Shown here: piece after piece, positions 39,560 to 48,535 of the stretch | How positions within the stretch are numbered: the stretch's first letter is position 1 | Layout: each line of letters starts with the position of its first letter | NCBI RefSeq assembly: GCF_025567165.1 | Contig: NZ_JAOQKC010000015.1 | Coordinates: 20,448 to 84,447, forward strand | Source of the DNA: Laedolimicola ammoniilytica | GTDB lineage: Bacteria; Bacillota; Clostridia; Lachnospirales; Lachnospiraceae | Direction of reading: 5' to 3' | DNA: 64,000 nt | Notes under the pieces: model-generated | The model's database searches: none | The model's input: the letters and a program-made list of their open reading frames with translations, nothing else | Told to the model about the DNA's origin: nothing | Position numbers and translations under genes: made by a program

Positions 39560-41291
39560 GTGCCTTTTCCTCCTCTGCCGAAACCTGGGAATTACAGATC
39601 TCCCGATATACCTCACAATTCTGATACAACTCCTCGTGCTTTCCGATGCCGGCTACCGCGCCGTCGTCCAGCACAATAATCTGATCGGCCTGCCGGATGG
39701 TCGCCGCACGCTGGGATACCAGGAAGACCGTAGCCTTTTCTTTATGCTCCCGCAGAGCCTTCCGAAGCTTCGCGTCCGTAGCGAAATCCAGAGCCGAAGC
39801 ACTGTCATCCAGAATCAGGATCTCCGGATCCCGCACCAGCGCTCTTGCAATGGTCAGACGCTGTCTCTGTCCGCCGGACAGGTTGCGTCCGCCCTGCAGG
39901 ACTTCGGTATCCAGACCCTTTTCTTTCTTTTCCACGATCTCACGGCCCTGGGCGGTCTCAAGAGCTGCGTACAGTTCTTCGTCTGTGGCATCCTCTTTTC
40001 CCCACCGGAGGTTCTCCCGGATCGTACCGGAGAACAGTACCGCCTTCTGGGGAACGACGCCTATCTTTCCGCGCAGGCCCTCGTAGGTATATTCCTGTAC
40101 GTTCCGGCCGTCCACCAGCACTTCTCCCTCTGTCACGTCGTAAAAACGGGGAATCAGGTTCACCAGGGTGGATTTTCCGGAACCGGTGCCACCGATAATA
40201 CCTATGGTCTCGCCTGGATAGGCCCGGAAGCTCACATGGGACAGGGCCGCGTCTGCACCCTCCTCATAGGTAATGCTGACATCCTTGAATTCCACACAGA
40301 GAACTCCATTCTCCTGCTTCTGTTCTCTGACCGTTCCTTCCGCCATACCCGTTTCCTGATCCAGAATCTTATTGATACGGGACAGACAGGCCAGAGACTT
40401 GGTTACATTGATGATCAGATTGGCCAGCTTAATCAGTTCCACGAGAATCTGAGACATATAGTTGACCAGCGCCACCACCTGGCCCTGGCTTAAGATGCCC
40501 GCATCTACCTGGCGGCCGCCGGTCCATACCAGCAGAATCACCGCTACATTGATAATCGCGTAAGTCAGGGGATTCAAAAGCCCGGAAATCCGGCCTACGA
40601 AAAGCTGGGTGTTCATAAGGGCAGTGCTGTCCCGATGAAAGGTCTTCATCTCCTCCTGCTGCCGGTTGAATGCCCGTACCACACGGACACCGGACAGATT
40701 TTCCCGCACATGCAGAAGCACCCGATCCAGCTCATTCTGTACCCTCCGGTACCAGGGAATCGTAACGCCCATGATAGCAAAAACCACCACAAAAAGAACC
40801 GGAATCACTGCGGCAAAGATCGTCGCGCACCTTACGTCAATGGTAAAGGCCATGATCATGGCGCCAAATACGATAAAGGGAGAGCGCAGAAATAAACGCA
40901 GCACCAGATTCACACCGGTCTGTACCTGATTGATATCACTGGTAATCCGGGTAATCAGCGTGGAGGTTCCAATGGTATCCAACTCCTTATAGGAGAAGCT
41001 GTTCAGATGCTCAAATAAAGCCTTCCGCATGGCCGTGCTGGTTCCCACCGCCGCCTTCGCCGCGAAATACTGGGCCGTAATAGAACTGGCCAGTCCCACG
41101 AAGCCCAGCAGAATCAGGACACCGCCCATTTTTAGCACATAGCTGCCGTCCCGGCTCGCGATACCCGTATCAATGATATTCGCCACCACCAGCGGCACCA
41201 GAAGCTCAAAGCTGGCTTCCAGAAGCTTAAAGAGAGGACCTAAGATACTCTCCTTTTTGTAATGCTTCATATAACTCCATAATCGTTTCAT
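39549..41291 (-). CDS. ABC exporter half-transporter, degenerate ATPase site
   Basis: The 580-residue partner of the downstream ABC gene. Six membrane segments lie in about 15-300. Walker A is GGTGSGKST (367-375), the signature is LSGGQ (471-475), and Walker B is ILILDDSASALD, where Asp496 replaces the catalytic Glu. The H-loop residue is Gln (LVSQRAAT) instead of His. Loss of both marks this as the subunit forming the inactive site in heterodimeric exporters. A promoter lies upstream at 41326-41354. Its stop overlaps the partner's start. Confidence 0.92.
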   Translation of the reverse strand: MKRLWSYMKHYKKESILGPLFKLLEASFELLVPLVVANIIDTGIASRDGSYVLKMGGVLILLGFVGLASSITAQYFAAKAAVGTSTAMRKALFEHLNSFSYKELDTIGTSTLITRITSDINQVQTGVNLVLRLFLRSPFIVFGAMIMAFTIDVRCATIFAAVIPVLFVVVFAIMGVTIPWYRRVQNELDRVLLHVRENLSGVRVVRAFNRQQEEMKTFHRDSTALMNTQLFVGRISGLLNPLTYAIINVAVILLVWTGGRQVDAGILSQGQVVALVNYMSQILVELIKLANLIINVTKSLACLSRINKILDQETGMAEGTVREQKQENGVLCVEFKDVSITYEEGADAALSHVSFRAYPGETIGIIGGTGSGKSTLVNLIPRFYDVTEGEVLVDGRNVQEYTYEGLRGKIGVVPQKAVLFSGTIRENLRWGKEDATDEELYAALETAQGREIVEKKEKGLDTEVLQGGRNLSGGQRQRLTIARALVRDPEILILDDSASALDFATDAKLRKALREHKEKATVFLVSQRAATIRQADQIIVLDDGAVAGIGKHEELYQNCEVYREICNSQVSAEEEKAHEA

Positions 41292-41325
41292 AACATAACT
41301 CCTCTGAAAGATGAATTCTTTTTTT

Positions 41326-41354
41326 ATTTTACCCTCCGAAGATTTATTTTACAA
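41326..41354 (-). promoter_or_regulatory. Promoter of the ABC exporter operon
   Basis: On the minus strand TTGTAA and TAAAAT are 17 bases apart, about 35 bases ahead of the ATG at 41291. Confidence 0.6.
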
Positions 41355-41369
41355 GAACTTTTAAACGCA

Positions 41370-41403
41370 AAAGGACGCCCGGTTTACACCGCCGGGCATC
41401 CTT
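41370..41403 (-). terminator. Terminator of the EF-G-like gene
   Basis: Arms AAGGACGCCCGG (41370-41381) and CCGGGCATCCTT (41392-41403) pair with one G-T; a short T-run follows on the minus strand. Confidence 0.7.
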
Positions 41404-41437
41404 CTCTTTTATCTCCCCTTATCTCATAAAACCCTGT

Positions 41438-43519
41438 TTATTCTGCAGTCTCGGACGCTCTCGCTGCCACTTCCTTGGCCTGTACGTCTGCCGGAGCCTG
41501 CTCGTAGCGGGCGAACTCGTAGGAGAACTCACCGCTTCCACCTGTCATGGAGCGCAGATCTGTGGAATAACCGAAGATCTCAGTCATCGGAACGTCTGCT
41601 ACGACCTCTTGCTTGCCGCCTGCGATGGGATTCATGCCCAGCACACGACCGCGGCGCTTGTTCAGATCACCCATAACATCACCGGTATACTTATCCGGAA
41701 CAGTCACGGTCATGGTTACAATCGGCTCCAGAAGAACCGGACCTGCGTCCATAAAGCCCTTCTTGAAGGCCTGGCTTGCCGCGGTCTTGAACGCCATCTC
41801 AGAGGAATCTACCGGATGGTAGGATCCGTCATAGAGAACCGCCTTCACGCCGACTACCGGATATCCCGCCAGCGGTCCCTTTAAGACGGATTCCTGGATA
41901 CCCTTTTCCACTGCCGGGAAGTAGTTCTTCGGAACCGCGCCGCCGACTACGATCTGCTCAAATACATACGGAGTTTCCAGATCGCCGGAGGGCTCGAAAG
42001 TCATCTTAACATGGCCGTACTGTCCGTGTCCGCCGGACTGTTTCTTATACTTGGAGTCCACATCCGCTTTCTTCTTCAGAGTCTCACGGAAAGCTACCTT
42101 CGGCTTGGACAGCTCTACCGATACCTTAAACTTCTCTTCCAGCTTGCTCACAACCACGTCCAGATGCTGGTCACCCATGCCGTACAGCAGAGTCTGGCGG
42201 TTCTCGGAATCATTGACGTTCTTTAAGGTCAGATCCTCTTCCATCATCTTCGCCAGCGCCTGGGAAATCTTATCCTCGTCGCCTTTATTCTTTGCCTTAT
42301 ATCTCATATAGGTATAGGGCTTGGAAATCTCGGTTCTGCCGAACACAATCGGGGCCGCCTTGGTGGACAGGGTATCGCCGGTCTTGGTATTAGCCAGCTT
42401 GCCGATGGCTCCGATATCGCCTGCGTGCAGCTCTGTGGTCTCGATGGGCTTGTTGCCCTGCATGATGTACAGCTTGTTCAGCTTTTCTTCCGCATCCTTA
42501 TCCTGATTATACAAGGTATCGTCGGACTTAATAACACCGGAGGATACCTTGATCAGAGAATACTTTCCGATAAACGGATCCACGATGGTCTTAAATACAT
42601 AAGCGGATTTTGCCTTGGAGAAATCGTAATTCGCTTCGAAAATCTCGTTGGTCTTCATATTGATACCGTTACAAGACTTCTTATCCGGGCTCGGGAACAG
42701 CTCTACGATATCGTTCATCAGGTTATGGATGTTACGGAGCTCGGTGCTGGATCCCATGGATACCGGAATCACGGTGCCGTCACATACATTGAACTTCATA
42801 GCCGCGCGGATCTCACTGAAGGTAAACTCCTCGCCGTTGAAATAGCGCTCCATAAATTCATCGGAGGTTTCCGCTACTGCGTCCAGAAGCGCCTCCCGGC
42901 AGATAGCCAGGTTTTCCCTGGAGTACTCGGGAATCTCGCACTCCTCGCGCTTGCCGATATCGGTGAAACGGCGGCCTGCCATCTTGCATACATTGATATA
43001 ACCCACAAACTTCTCATTTTCACGGATGGGCTGATAGAATGGCGCAATCTTCTTGCCGTACAGATCGGTCAGATCCTGTACCACCTGACGGAAGGACGCG
43101 TGGTCCACATCCATCTCGGATACAAAGAACATTCTCGGCAGCTTATACTTCTCGCAGAGATCCCATGCCTTCTGGGTGCCTACCTCTACTCCGGCCTTAC
43201 CGGATACCACGATAATCGCCGCGTCAGCCGCTGACACTGCCTCTTCCGCCTCGCCCACGAAATCGAAATATCCAGGAGCGTCCAGAAGATTGATCTTACA
43301 ATCCTGCCAAATCAGAGGAACTACCGATGTGGTAATGGAGAACTTTCTCTTAATCTCTTCCTTATCATAATCACTGATGGTATTGCCGTCAGTGATTTTA
43401 CCGATACGGGTGGTCAGGCCGGATACATATGCCATCGCCTCTACGAGACTGGTCTTGCCGCAGCCGCCGTGGCCAAGAAGAACTACGTTACGAATTTTGT
43501 CAGTTGTGTAAATATTCAT
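41438..43519 (-). CDS. EF-G-like translational GTPase (EF-G-2 type)
   Basis: A five-domain translational GTPase of 693 residues. The P-loop GHGGCGKTS (16-24) is intact. The G3 motif is DAPGYFDFVGEAEEA, with Tyr84 in place of the catalytic His of DTPGH; the G4 motif is FVSEMD (133-137) rather than NKxD. Domain IV (GGHGQYGHVKMTFEP) and the domain V region are present. These changes are like those in EF-G-2 of Thermus (DxPGYxDF), a paralog with altered GTPase behaviour. A normal fusA would normally sit with rpsL/rpsG; this gene stands alone. It has a strong promoter at 43544-43572 and GGAGG ahead of the ATG. Confidence 0.88.
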   Translation of the reverse strand: MNIYTTDKIRNVVLLGHGGCGKTSLVEAMAYVSGLTTRIGKITDGNTISDYDKEEIKRKFSITTSVVPLIWQDCKINLLDAPGYFDFVGEAEEAVSAADAAIIVVSGKAGVEVGTQKAWDLCEKYKLPRMFFVSEMDVDHASFRQVVQDLTDLYGKKIAPFYQPIRENEKFVGYINVCKMAGRRFTDIGKREECEIPEYSRENLAICREALLDAVAETSDEFMERYFNGEEFTFSEIRAAMKFNVCDGTVIPVSMGSSTELRNIHNLMNDIVELFPSPDKKSCNGINMKTNEIFEANYDFSKAKSAYVFKTIVDPFIGKYSLIKVSSGVIKSDDTLYNQDKDAEEKLNKLYIMQGNKPIETTELHAGDIGAIGKLANTKTGDTLSTKAAPIVFGRTEISKPYTYMRYKAKNKGDEDKISQALAKMMEEDLTLKNVNDSENRQTLLYGMGDQHLDVVVSKLEEKFKVSVELSKPKVAFRETLKKKADVDSKYKKQSGGHGQYGHVKMTFEPSGDLETPYVFEQIVVGGAVPKNYFPAVEKGIQESVLKGPLAGYPVVGVKAVLYDGSYHPVDSSEMAFKTAASQAFKKGFMDAGPVLLEPIVTMTVTVPDKYTGDVMGDLNKRRGRVLGMNPIAGGKQEVVADVPMTEIFGYSTDLRSMTGGSGEFSYEFARYEQAPADVQAKEVAARASETAE

Positions 43520-43543
43520 GCCTATTCCTCCGATTACAATAAT

Positions 43544-43572
43544 TTTATAGTTCCGGATATTTCATCTGTCAA
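43544..43572 (-). promoter_or_regulatory. Promoter of the EF-G-like gene
   Basis: On the minus strand TTGACA and TATAAA are exactly 17 bases apart, 25 bases ahead of the ATG. Confidence 0.75.
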
Positions 43573-43823
43573 ACACATTATCCTGTAAATGAAAGGCATC
43601 GGAACACCATGGCTATATTTTACTAAAAGTCTGACAGTAATGCAAGGGTTTTTATATAATTTTTACAAGTATTTTCTATTTTTGCGAATTTTTATACAGC
43701 ACATTGTAAACACCGCGTTTCTATGCAGAAAACGTTTTCCGTCAACCTGCCAGGTTTTCCATTATTCAGGCCTGTTTCCTTTCGTCCCGGCGTTTTGCTT
43801 TTATGCGTTAATGTAAAATAGTG
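43573..43823. other. Gene-free AT-rich intergenic stretch
   Basis: This part of the 374-base gap between the EF-G-like gene and tyrA shows no convincing gene. It holds a second promoter-like pair on the plus strand (CTGACA near 43631, TATAAT near 43655), a GAAAACGTTTTC palindrome and a short AACCTG/CAGGTT hairpin. No known riboswitch fold was recognised. Confidence 0.4.
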
Positions 43824-43852
43824 TTGACATTTCCCATAAAAAACTTTAAACT
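43824..43852 (+). promoter_or_regulatory. tyrA-aroA promoter
   Basis: TTGACA and TAAACT are 17 bases apart, about 42 bases ahead of the tyrA ATG. Confidence 0.65.
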
Positions 43853-43893
43853 TAATTCTTGGAGATTTTGTATACATAAAAGGAGTTTTCACC

Positions 43894-44991
43894 ATGAAAA
43901 TGAATACCATCGGCTTTATCGGACTGGGCCTCATCGGCGGCTCCATTGCAAAAGCCATTCGCGCTTATCACCCGGAGGTCCGGATGATGGCCTATATGAG
44001 AAGTCAGGACACCCTGCAGACGGCTGTAGCGGAGGGCGTCATTGACGTGGCCTGCACGGAAGTGAGTGAACAGTTCGCCGCCTGCGATTTGCTTTTTCTC
44101 TGTGCGCCTGTGGAGACCAATGCCCGGTATCTGGAGCAGTTAAAACCCGTCCTGCCGAGGACTTGCCTTCTGACCGATGTGGGCAGCACGAAGACCGACA
44201 TTCATGAAAAGGTGGACGCCCTGGGACTCACCGATCAGTTTATCGGCGGTCATCCCATGGCGGGTTCCGAGAAGACCGGCTATGCGAATGCCAAGACCCA
44301 TCTGATCGAAAATGCCTACTATATTATCACGCCGGGCAAAGGCGTTCCCGAAGATACGGTAAAGGAATTCGTGGCCCTTGTGTCCTCCCTGAAGGCTCTT
44401 CCGCTGGTGCTGGATTACCGGCAGCATGATTTTATCACGGCCTGCGTGAGCCATCTGCCGCACCTGATTGCCTCCTCCCTGGTGGAGCTTGTGAAGGATC
44501 TGGACGGCCCCGAAGAACTGATGAAACGGATCGCGGCGGGCGGTTTTAAGGATATAACACGGATCGCGTCCTCCTCTCCCGATATGTGGGAGCAGATCTG
44601 CATGACAAACTCCGGAAATATTCTGAAGGCTCTCGAGCATTATCAGCAGCAGCTATCCCGGCTGCGGGAAGAGCTTATCAAAAAAGAGGCCGGAAAGATT
44701 CATGACTTTTTCGCCGCTTCCCGGGATTACCGGAACTCCATTCCGGAGGCTTCTGCAGGGCCGCTGAAGAAGACCTACGCCTTTTACTGCGATATGGTGG
44801 ACGAGGCCGGCGGCATCGCTACCCTGGCAACTATTCTGGCTTCCGGCGGCATCAGCATCAAGAACATCGGTATCATTCACAACCGGGAGTTCGAGGAGGC
44901 TGTGCTTCGGGTGGAACTCTATGACGAGGACGCTTATAAGAAGGCGGTGGAGCTGCTTCGCAAATACCACTATACTATTTATGAACGATAA
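43894..44991 (+). CDS. tyrA: Prephenate dehydrogenase with C-terminal ACT domain
   Basis: This enzyme makes 4-hydroxyphenylpyruvate for tyrosine synthesis. It is 365 residues. The NAD-binding loop is GLGLIGGSIA (6-15), followed by DVGSTKTDI, FIGGHPMAGSEKTGYANA (substrate site) and the helical dimerisation domain. From about 295 the sequence GGIATLATILASGGISIKNIGIIHNRE matches an ACT domain, expected to bind tyrosine for feedback inhibition. AAAGGAG lies 9 bases ahead of the ATG. aroA follows after 27 bases on the same strand. Confidence 0.95.
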   Translation: MKMNTIGFIGLGLIGGSIAKAIRAYHPEVRMMAYMRSQDTLQTAVAEGVIDVACTEVSEQFAACDLLFLCAPVETNARYLEQLKPVLPRTCLLTDVGSTKTDIHEKVDALGLTDQFIGGHPMAGSEKTGYANAKTHLIENAYYIITPGKGVPEDTVKEFVALVSSLKALPLVLDYRQHDFITACVSHLPHLIASSLVELVKDLDGPEELMKRIAAGGFKDITRIASSSPDMWEQICMTNSGNILKALEHYQQQLSRLREELIKKEAGKIHDFFAASRDYRNSIPEASAGPLKKTYAFYCDMVDEAGGIATLATILASGGISIKNIGIIHNREFEEAVLRVELYDEDAYKKAVELLRKYHYTIYER

Positions 44992-45018
44992 TTCGATATA
45001 ATGAGGAGAATATCTTTT

Positions 45019-46296
45019 ATGAAATTTACACGCGCAAAACAAATACGCGGGGAAGTAACGATTCCCGGCGATAAATCCATCTCTCATCGGGCCGTCATGT
45101 TCGGTTCCCTTGCGGAGGGAGTCACCGAGGTAACCGGATTCTTAAGGGGCGCGGACTGTCTCTCCACCATCGACTGCTTCCGCCGTCTCGGTATCTCCAT
45201 CGAGGACAAGGATGAGCGGATTCTGATTCACGGCAAGGGTCTTCACGGGCTTTCCGCACCGGCTCAGATTCTGGACGCAGGAAACAGCGGTACGACCACC
45301 CGACTGATCTCTGGTATCTTGAGCGGACAGGCTTTTGAGACAACGCTGACCGGCGACGCTTCCATTCAGAAGCGGCCCATGGGGCGGATTATCGAGCCCT
45401 TAAGCCAGATGGGTGCTTCCATTACCAGCCTTTCCGGAAATGGCTGCGCTCCGCTTCGCATTCAGGGTCGTCCCTTGCATGGCATTCACTATACAACGAA
45501 GGTGGCTTCCGCCCAGGTAAAGTCTTCGATTCTGCTGGCCGGTCTCTATGCGGACACGCCCACCAGCGTGACAGAACCGGCACTGTCCCGGAACCATTCG
45601 GAGCTGATGTTACATTTCTTCGGCGCGGATGTGAAGAGTGAGGGAACGACGGCTACGATTCAGCCGGAGCCAAAGCTCATAGGCCAGAAGGTGCAGGTGC
45701 CCGGAGATATCTCTTCCGCTGCTTACTTTATCGCGGCGGGATGTATTACACCGGACTCGGAGCTGCTGATTCAAAATGTGGGAACGAACCCGACCCGGGA
45801 CGGCATCTTACACGTCTGCAAAATGATGAACGCGAATGTAACGCTGCTGAATGAAAATATGGACAGCGGGGAACCCACGGCGGATCTTCTGGTGCGGACA
45901 TCTTCTCTTCAGGGTTGTATCATTGAGGGAGATTTGATTCCGACGCTGATTGATGAGCTGCCGATTATTGCGGTGATGGCCTGCTTTGCGGAAGGGACGA
46001 CGGTTATCCGGGACGCGGCGGAGCTGAAGGTAAAGGAATCGGATCGGATTGCGGTGATGACGGAGAATCTGACGGCCATGGGTGCAAAGGTGACAGCTAC
46101 TGATGATGGCATGATCATCGAGGGTGGACATACACTCCATGGGGCTGTGGTGGACAGTCATCTGGATCACCGGATCGCCATGTCGTTCGCAGTGGCGGCA
46201 CTGAATGCGGATGGGGAAACGGAGATCCTCGGCGCTGACTGTGTGAATATTTCCTATCCGGCCTTTTACAGAGATTTACTAAAAATCCAACAGTAA
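45019..46296 (+). CDS. aroA: 3-phosphoshikimate 1-carboxyvinyltransferase (EPSP synthase)
   Basis: This transfers the enolpyruvyl group from PEP to shikimate-3-phosphate, the sixth step of the shikimate pathway. With the ATG at 45019 (GAGGAG 9 bases ahead) it has 425 residues. Key blocks are PGDKSISHRAVMF, DAGNSGTTTRLISG, RPMGRIIEPL, KSSILLAGLYAD, DISSAAYFIAAG and DELPIIAVMACFAEG, then KVKESDRI. The SGTTTRL/KSSILLA pattern is that of class II (Gram-positive-like) enzymes, some of which tolerate glyphosate; this is not demonstrated. It forms an operon with tyrA and ends at a strong terminator. Confidence 0.96.
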   Translation: MKFTRAKQIRGEVTIPGDKSISHRAVMFGSLAEGVTEVTGFLRGADCLSTIDCFRRLGISIEDKDERILIHGKGLHGLSAPAQILDAGNSGTTTRLISGILSGQAFETTLTGDASIQKRPMGRIIEPLSQMGASITSLSGNGCAPLRIQGRPLHGIHYTTKVASAQVKSSILLAGLYADTPTSVTEPALSRNHSELMLHFFGADVKSEGTTATIQPEPKLIGQKVQVPGDISSAAYFIAAGCITPDSELLIQNVGTNPTRDGILHVCKMMNANVTLLNENMDSGEPTADLLVRTSSLQGCIIEGDLIPTLIDELPIIAVMACFAEGTTVIRDAAELKVKESDRIAVMTENLTAMGAKVTATDDGMIIEGGHTLHGAVVDSHLDHRIAMSFAVAALNADGETEILGADCVNISYPAFYRDLLKIQQ

Positions 46297-46299
46297 TCA

Positions 46300-46327
46300 A
46301 AAAGAGATGGCTGCGGCCATCTCTTTT
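46300..46327. terminator. Bidirectional terminator between aroA and queA
   Basis: Perfect 12-bp arms AAAAGAGATGGC (46300-46311) and GCCATCTCTTTT (46316-46327), with T-runs on either strand. Confidence 0.85.
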
Positions 46328-46413
46328 CTGTTTGTTAATTTTTGCTTTCAGGTTTGGGATTTTCGGCGCTGCGCGCGGCAATTCCGTTTGATTACAAATG
46401 TACGTTTTGGATA

Positions 46414-47439
46414 TTATTTTATGAACATGGCGTCGCCGAAACTGAAGAACCGATAGTGCTCTCTCACTGCCTCCTCGTATGCCTTCATAATCTTCTCTTT
46501 ATCCGCGAACGCGGATACCAGCATCAGCAGGGTGGACTCCGGCAGGTGGAAGTTGGTGATCAGGGCGTCCATGATCTTAAATTTGTATCCCGGGTAGATG
46601 AAGATCTCGGTCCAGCCGCTTCCTGCTTTCAGGATGCCGTTTTCGTCGGTGGCGGATTCCAGGGTACGGCAGCTGGTGGTGCCGACACAGATGACGCGGC
46701 CTCCGGCGGCTTTGGTGTCGTTGATGAGTTTGGCCTGGTCTTCTTCTACCATGTAGAATTCAGAATGCATGTGGTGCTGGGTCACATCATCTACTTTCAC
46801 CGGACGGAAGGTGCCAAGTCCCACATGCAGAGTGACATGGGCCAGCTTTACGCCTTTGGCCTGAATCTGCTGCAACAGATCCGGGGTGAAATGAAGACCT
46901 GCGGTGGGTGCCGCGGCGGAGCCATCGTGCTTGGCGTAGACGGTCTGGTAGCGGTTCTTGTCCTTCAGCTGATGCGTGATGTAGGGCGGCAGGGGCATCT
47001 GGCCAAGCTGGTCCAGAATCTCCTCGAAGATACCTTCATACTCGAAGCGGATCAGGCGGTTTCCCTCGTCTACCACATCGATGACTTCTGCCTTCAACAG
47101 GCCGCCGCCGAAGTCGATGCGCGCGCCGGGTCTGGCTTTCTTTCCAGGCTTTACCAGGGTTTCCCAGACATTGTCTGCCTTGCGTTTCAGAAGCAGCACT
47201 TCGATGTGCGCGCCGGTGTCTTCTTTGACGCCTAAGAGGCGGGCCGGAATGACCTTTGTATTATTGACCACCAGGCAGTCGCCCGGGTTCAGATAGTCGA
47301 TGATGTCGCGGAAGATTTTATGCTCTACGTTTCCGGTTTTCTTATCCAGTACCATAAGCCGGGAGCTGCTACGGTCCTCCAGCGGATCCTGGGCTATCAG
47401 CTCCTGGGGTAAATCATAGTAAAAATCGCTTGTTTTCAT
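46414..47439 (-). CDS. queA: S-adenosylmethionine:tRNA ribosyltransferase-isomerase QueA
   Basis: This penultimate queuosine enzyme converts preQ1 in tRNA to epoxyqueuosine using the ribosyl part of SAM. It has 341 residues, as usual. It begins MKTSDFYYDLPQELIAQDPLEDRSSSRLMV, a signature start, and contains NNTKVIPARL, YAKHDGSAAAPTAGLHFTPDLL, LHVGLGTFRPV and NFHLPESTLLMLVSAFA. AGGATAGGAAACATAAC precedes the ATG. It is alone in its transcription unit; the usual neighbours ruvB and tgt are not in the window. Confidence 0.97.
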   Translation of the reverse strand: MKTSDFYYDLPQELIAQDPLEDRSSSRLMVLDKKTGNVEHKIFRDIIDYLNPGDCLVVNNTKVIPARLLGVKEDTGAHIEVLLLKRKADNVWETLVKPGKKARPGARIDFGGGLLKAEVIDVVDEGNRLIRFEYEGIFEEILDQLGQMPLPPYITHQLKDKNRYQTVYAKHDGSAAAPTAGLHFTPDLLQQIQAKGVKLAHVTLHVGLGTFRPVKVDDVTQHHMHSEFYMVEEDQAKLINDTKAAGGRVICVGTTSCRTLESATDENGILKAGSGWTEIFIYPGYKFKIMDALITNFHLPESTLLMLVSAFADKEKIMKAYEEAVREHYRFFSFGDAMFIK

Positions 47440-47581
47440 GTTATGTTTCCTATCCTTTGAATATATTTATATGATACAATCTTACAGATCTTTTCGCGTT
47501 TCCCTGTTATCTGCAAACCATATAATAAATGCCATTTCATATTTTAAACTGCTTCCGCAGTCTTTTATACCCTTTTATCTT

Positions 47582-48514
47582 TTAGAACTTTCTCTTTTTA
47601 AACCAATACAAGATCACACCTACCACAACGATGCTCAGCACAATCACGTACAGATACCCGAACTTCCATCCAAGCTCCGGCATATACTTGAAGTTCATAC
47701 CGTACCAGCCCACGATCAGCGTCAGCGGCTGGAAAATGATGGTCACCATGGTGAACAGCTTCATGGTATTGTTCAGATTATAGTTCAGGGTGGCATCCAT
47801 GGCCTCCCTGAGGTGTATCAGGTTGTCACAAAGCAGCTGTGTATTGTTGCTCAGACGCTCGGATTTGTCGGTGAAGATCTTAAAGTAACGCAGATCTTCT
47901 TCTTCAAACAGATCGTTTTCATTCTCCTGCAGGGATTCTCCGATGTCGATGAGCTGCTCATAATAGTTTTTCAACGTGGAAAGCCGGTTCCGCAGATCGA
48001 AGATCTCTGTATTTAGCTCCGGATCCACCTTGCCGTTGACCACTTCCCGCTCCATGGCGATGATCTGACGCTCGGTCATAACAAGCCCTCGGTTGCCACT
48101 GGACAGAAGACGCTCCAGCACGCCGTAAATCACTTTTTCCATGGTGGCGTTCTGCCGGAACCGTCCGATGGCGTCCAGAAACATCTGTCGGATGCTGTCT
48201 TCCTTGTCGATGATTTTCACCACCACGAAGAGATTTTTCTTGATGAAAAAACCGATGCGGTTGCGTCTGGTACTTAAGTTCAGGATATCCACGATATTGA
48301 TCATACCGAAACTGAACTCATCATATACATCCATACTGGTCCGGAAATGGGTAAAATCTGTCATACAGTCCTTGACTGCCACCTCGGAAAGTCCCAGATC
48401 CTGATAACAGCTTTTCAATTCATCCAGGGTCAGATACCCCACACAAATGTCGTGAAAATCCAGCTGTTCCAGACTGATTTCCCGGATCTCTTTATTGTGA
48501 ATGGAATAAAACAT
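47582..48514 (-). CDS. corA: CorA-family divalent cation transporter
   Basis: A pentameric Mg2+ (or Co2+, Ni2+) channel of 310 residues. The long cytosolic domain (about 1-245) ends in a stalk helix, followed by two membrane segments. The signature GMNF is seen as YGMNFKYMPEL between the two segments, and the protein ends in a basic KKRKF tail. The sequence FHDICVGYLTLDEL and the RNRLSTLKNYYEQL helix fit the family. It starts 21 bases after the Gfo/Idh oxidoreductase gene, so both may share a promoter. No magnesium riboswitch is visible in that short gap. Confidence 0.93.
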   Translation of the reverse strand: MFYSIHNKEIREISLEQLDFHDICVGYLTLDELKSCYQDLGLSEVAVKDCMTDFTHFRTSMDVYDEFSFGMINIVDILNLSTRRNRIGFFIKKNLFVVVKIIDKEDSIRQMFLDAIGRFRQNATMEKVIYGVLERLLSSGNRGLVMTERQIIAMEREVVNGKVDPELNTEIFDLRNRLSTLKNYYEQLIDIGESLQENENDLFEEEDLRYFKIFTDKSERLSNNTQLLCDNLIHLREAMDATLNYNLNNTMKLFTMVTIIFQPLTLIVGWYGMNFKYMPELGWKFGYLYVIVLSIVVVGVILYWFKKRKF

Positions 48515-48535
48515 GTTGCTCCTCCCCGCTCCGGA

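Noticed and set aside
43520..43893. Riboswitch or small gene in the 374-base gap before tyrA
   Set aside because: Only promoters and minor hairpins are visible; an open frame at 43589-43816 has no ribosome site and is rich in Phe and Leu codons from AT-rich DNA.
48515..48535. Magnesium riboswitch ahead of corA
   Set aside because: Only 21 bases separate corA from the preceding gene.
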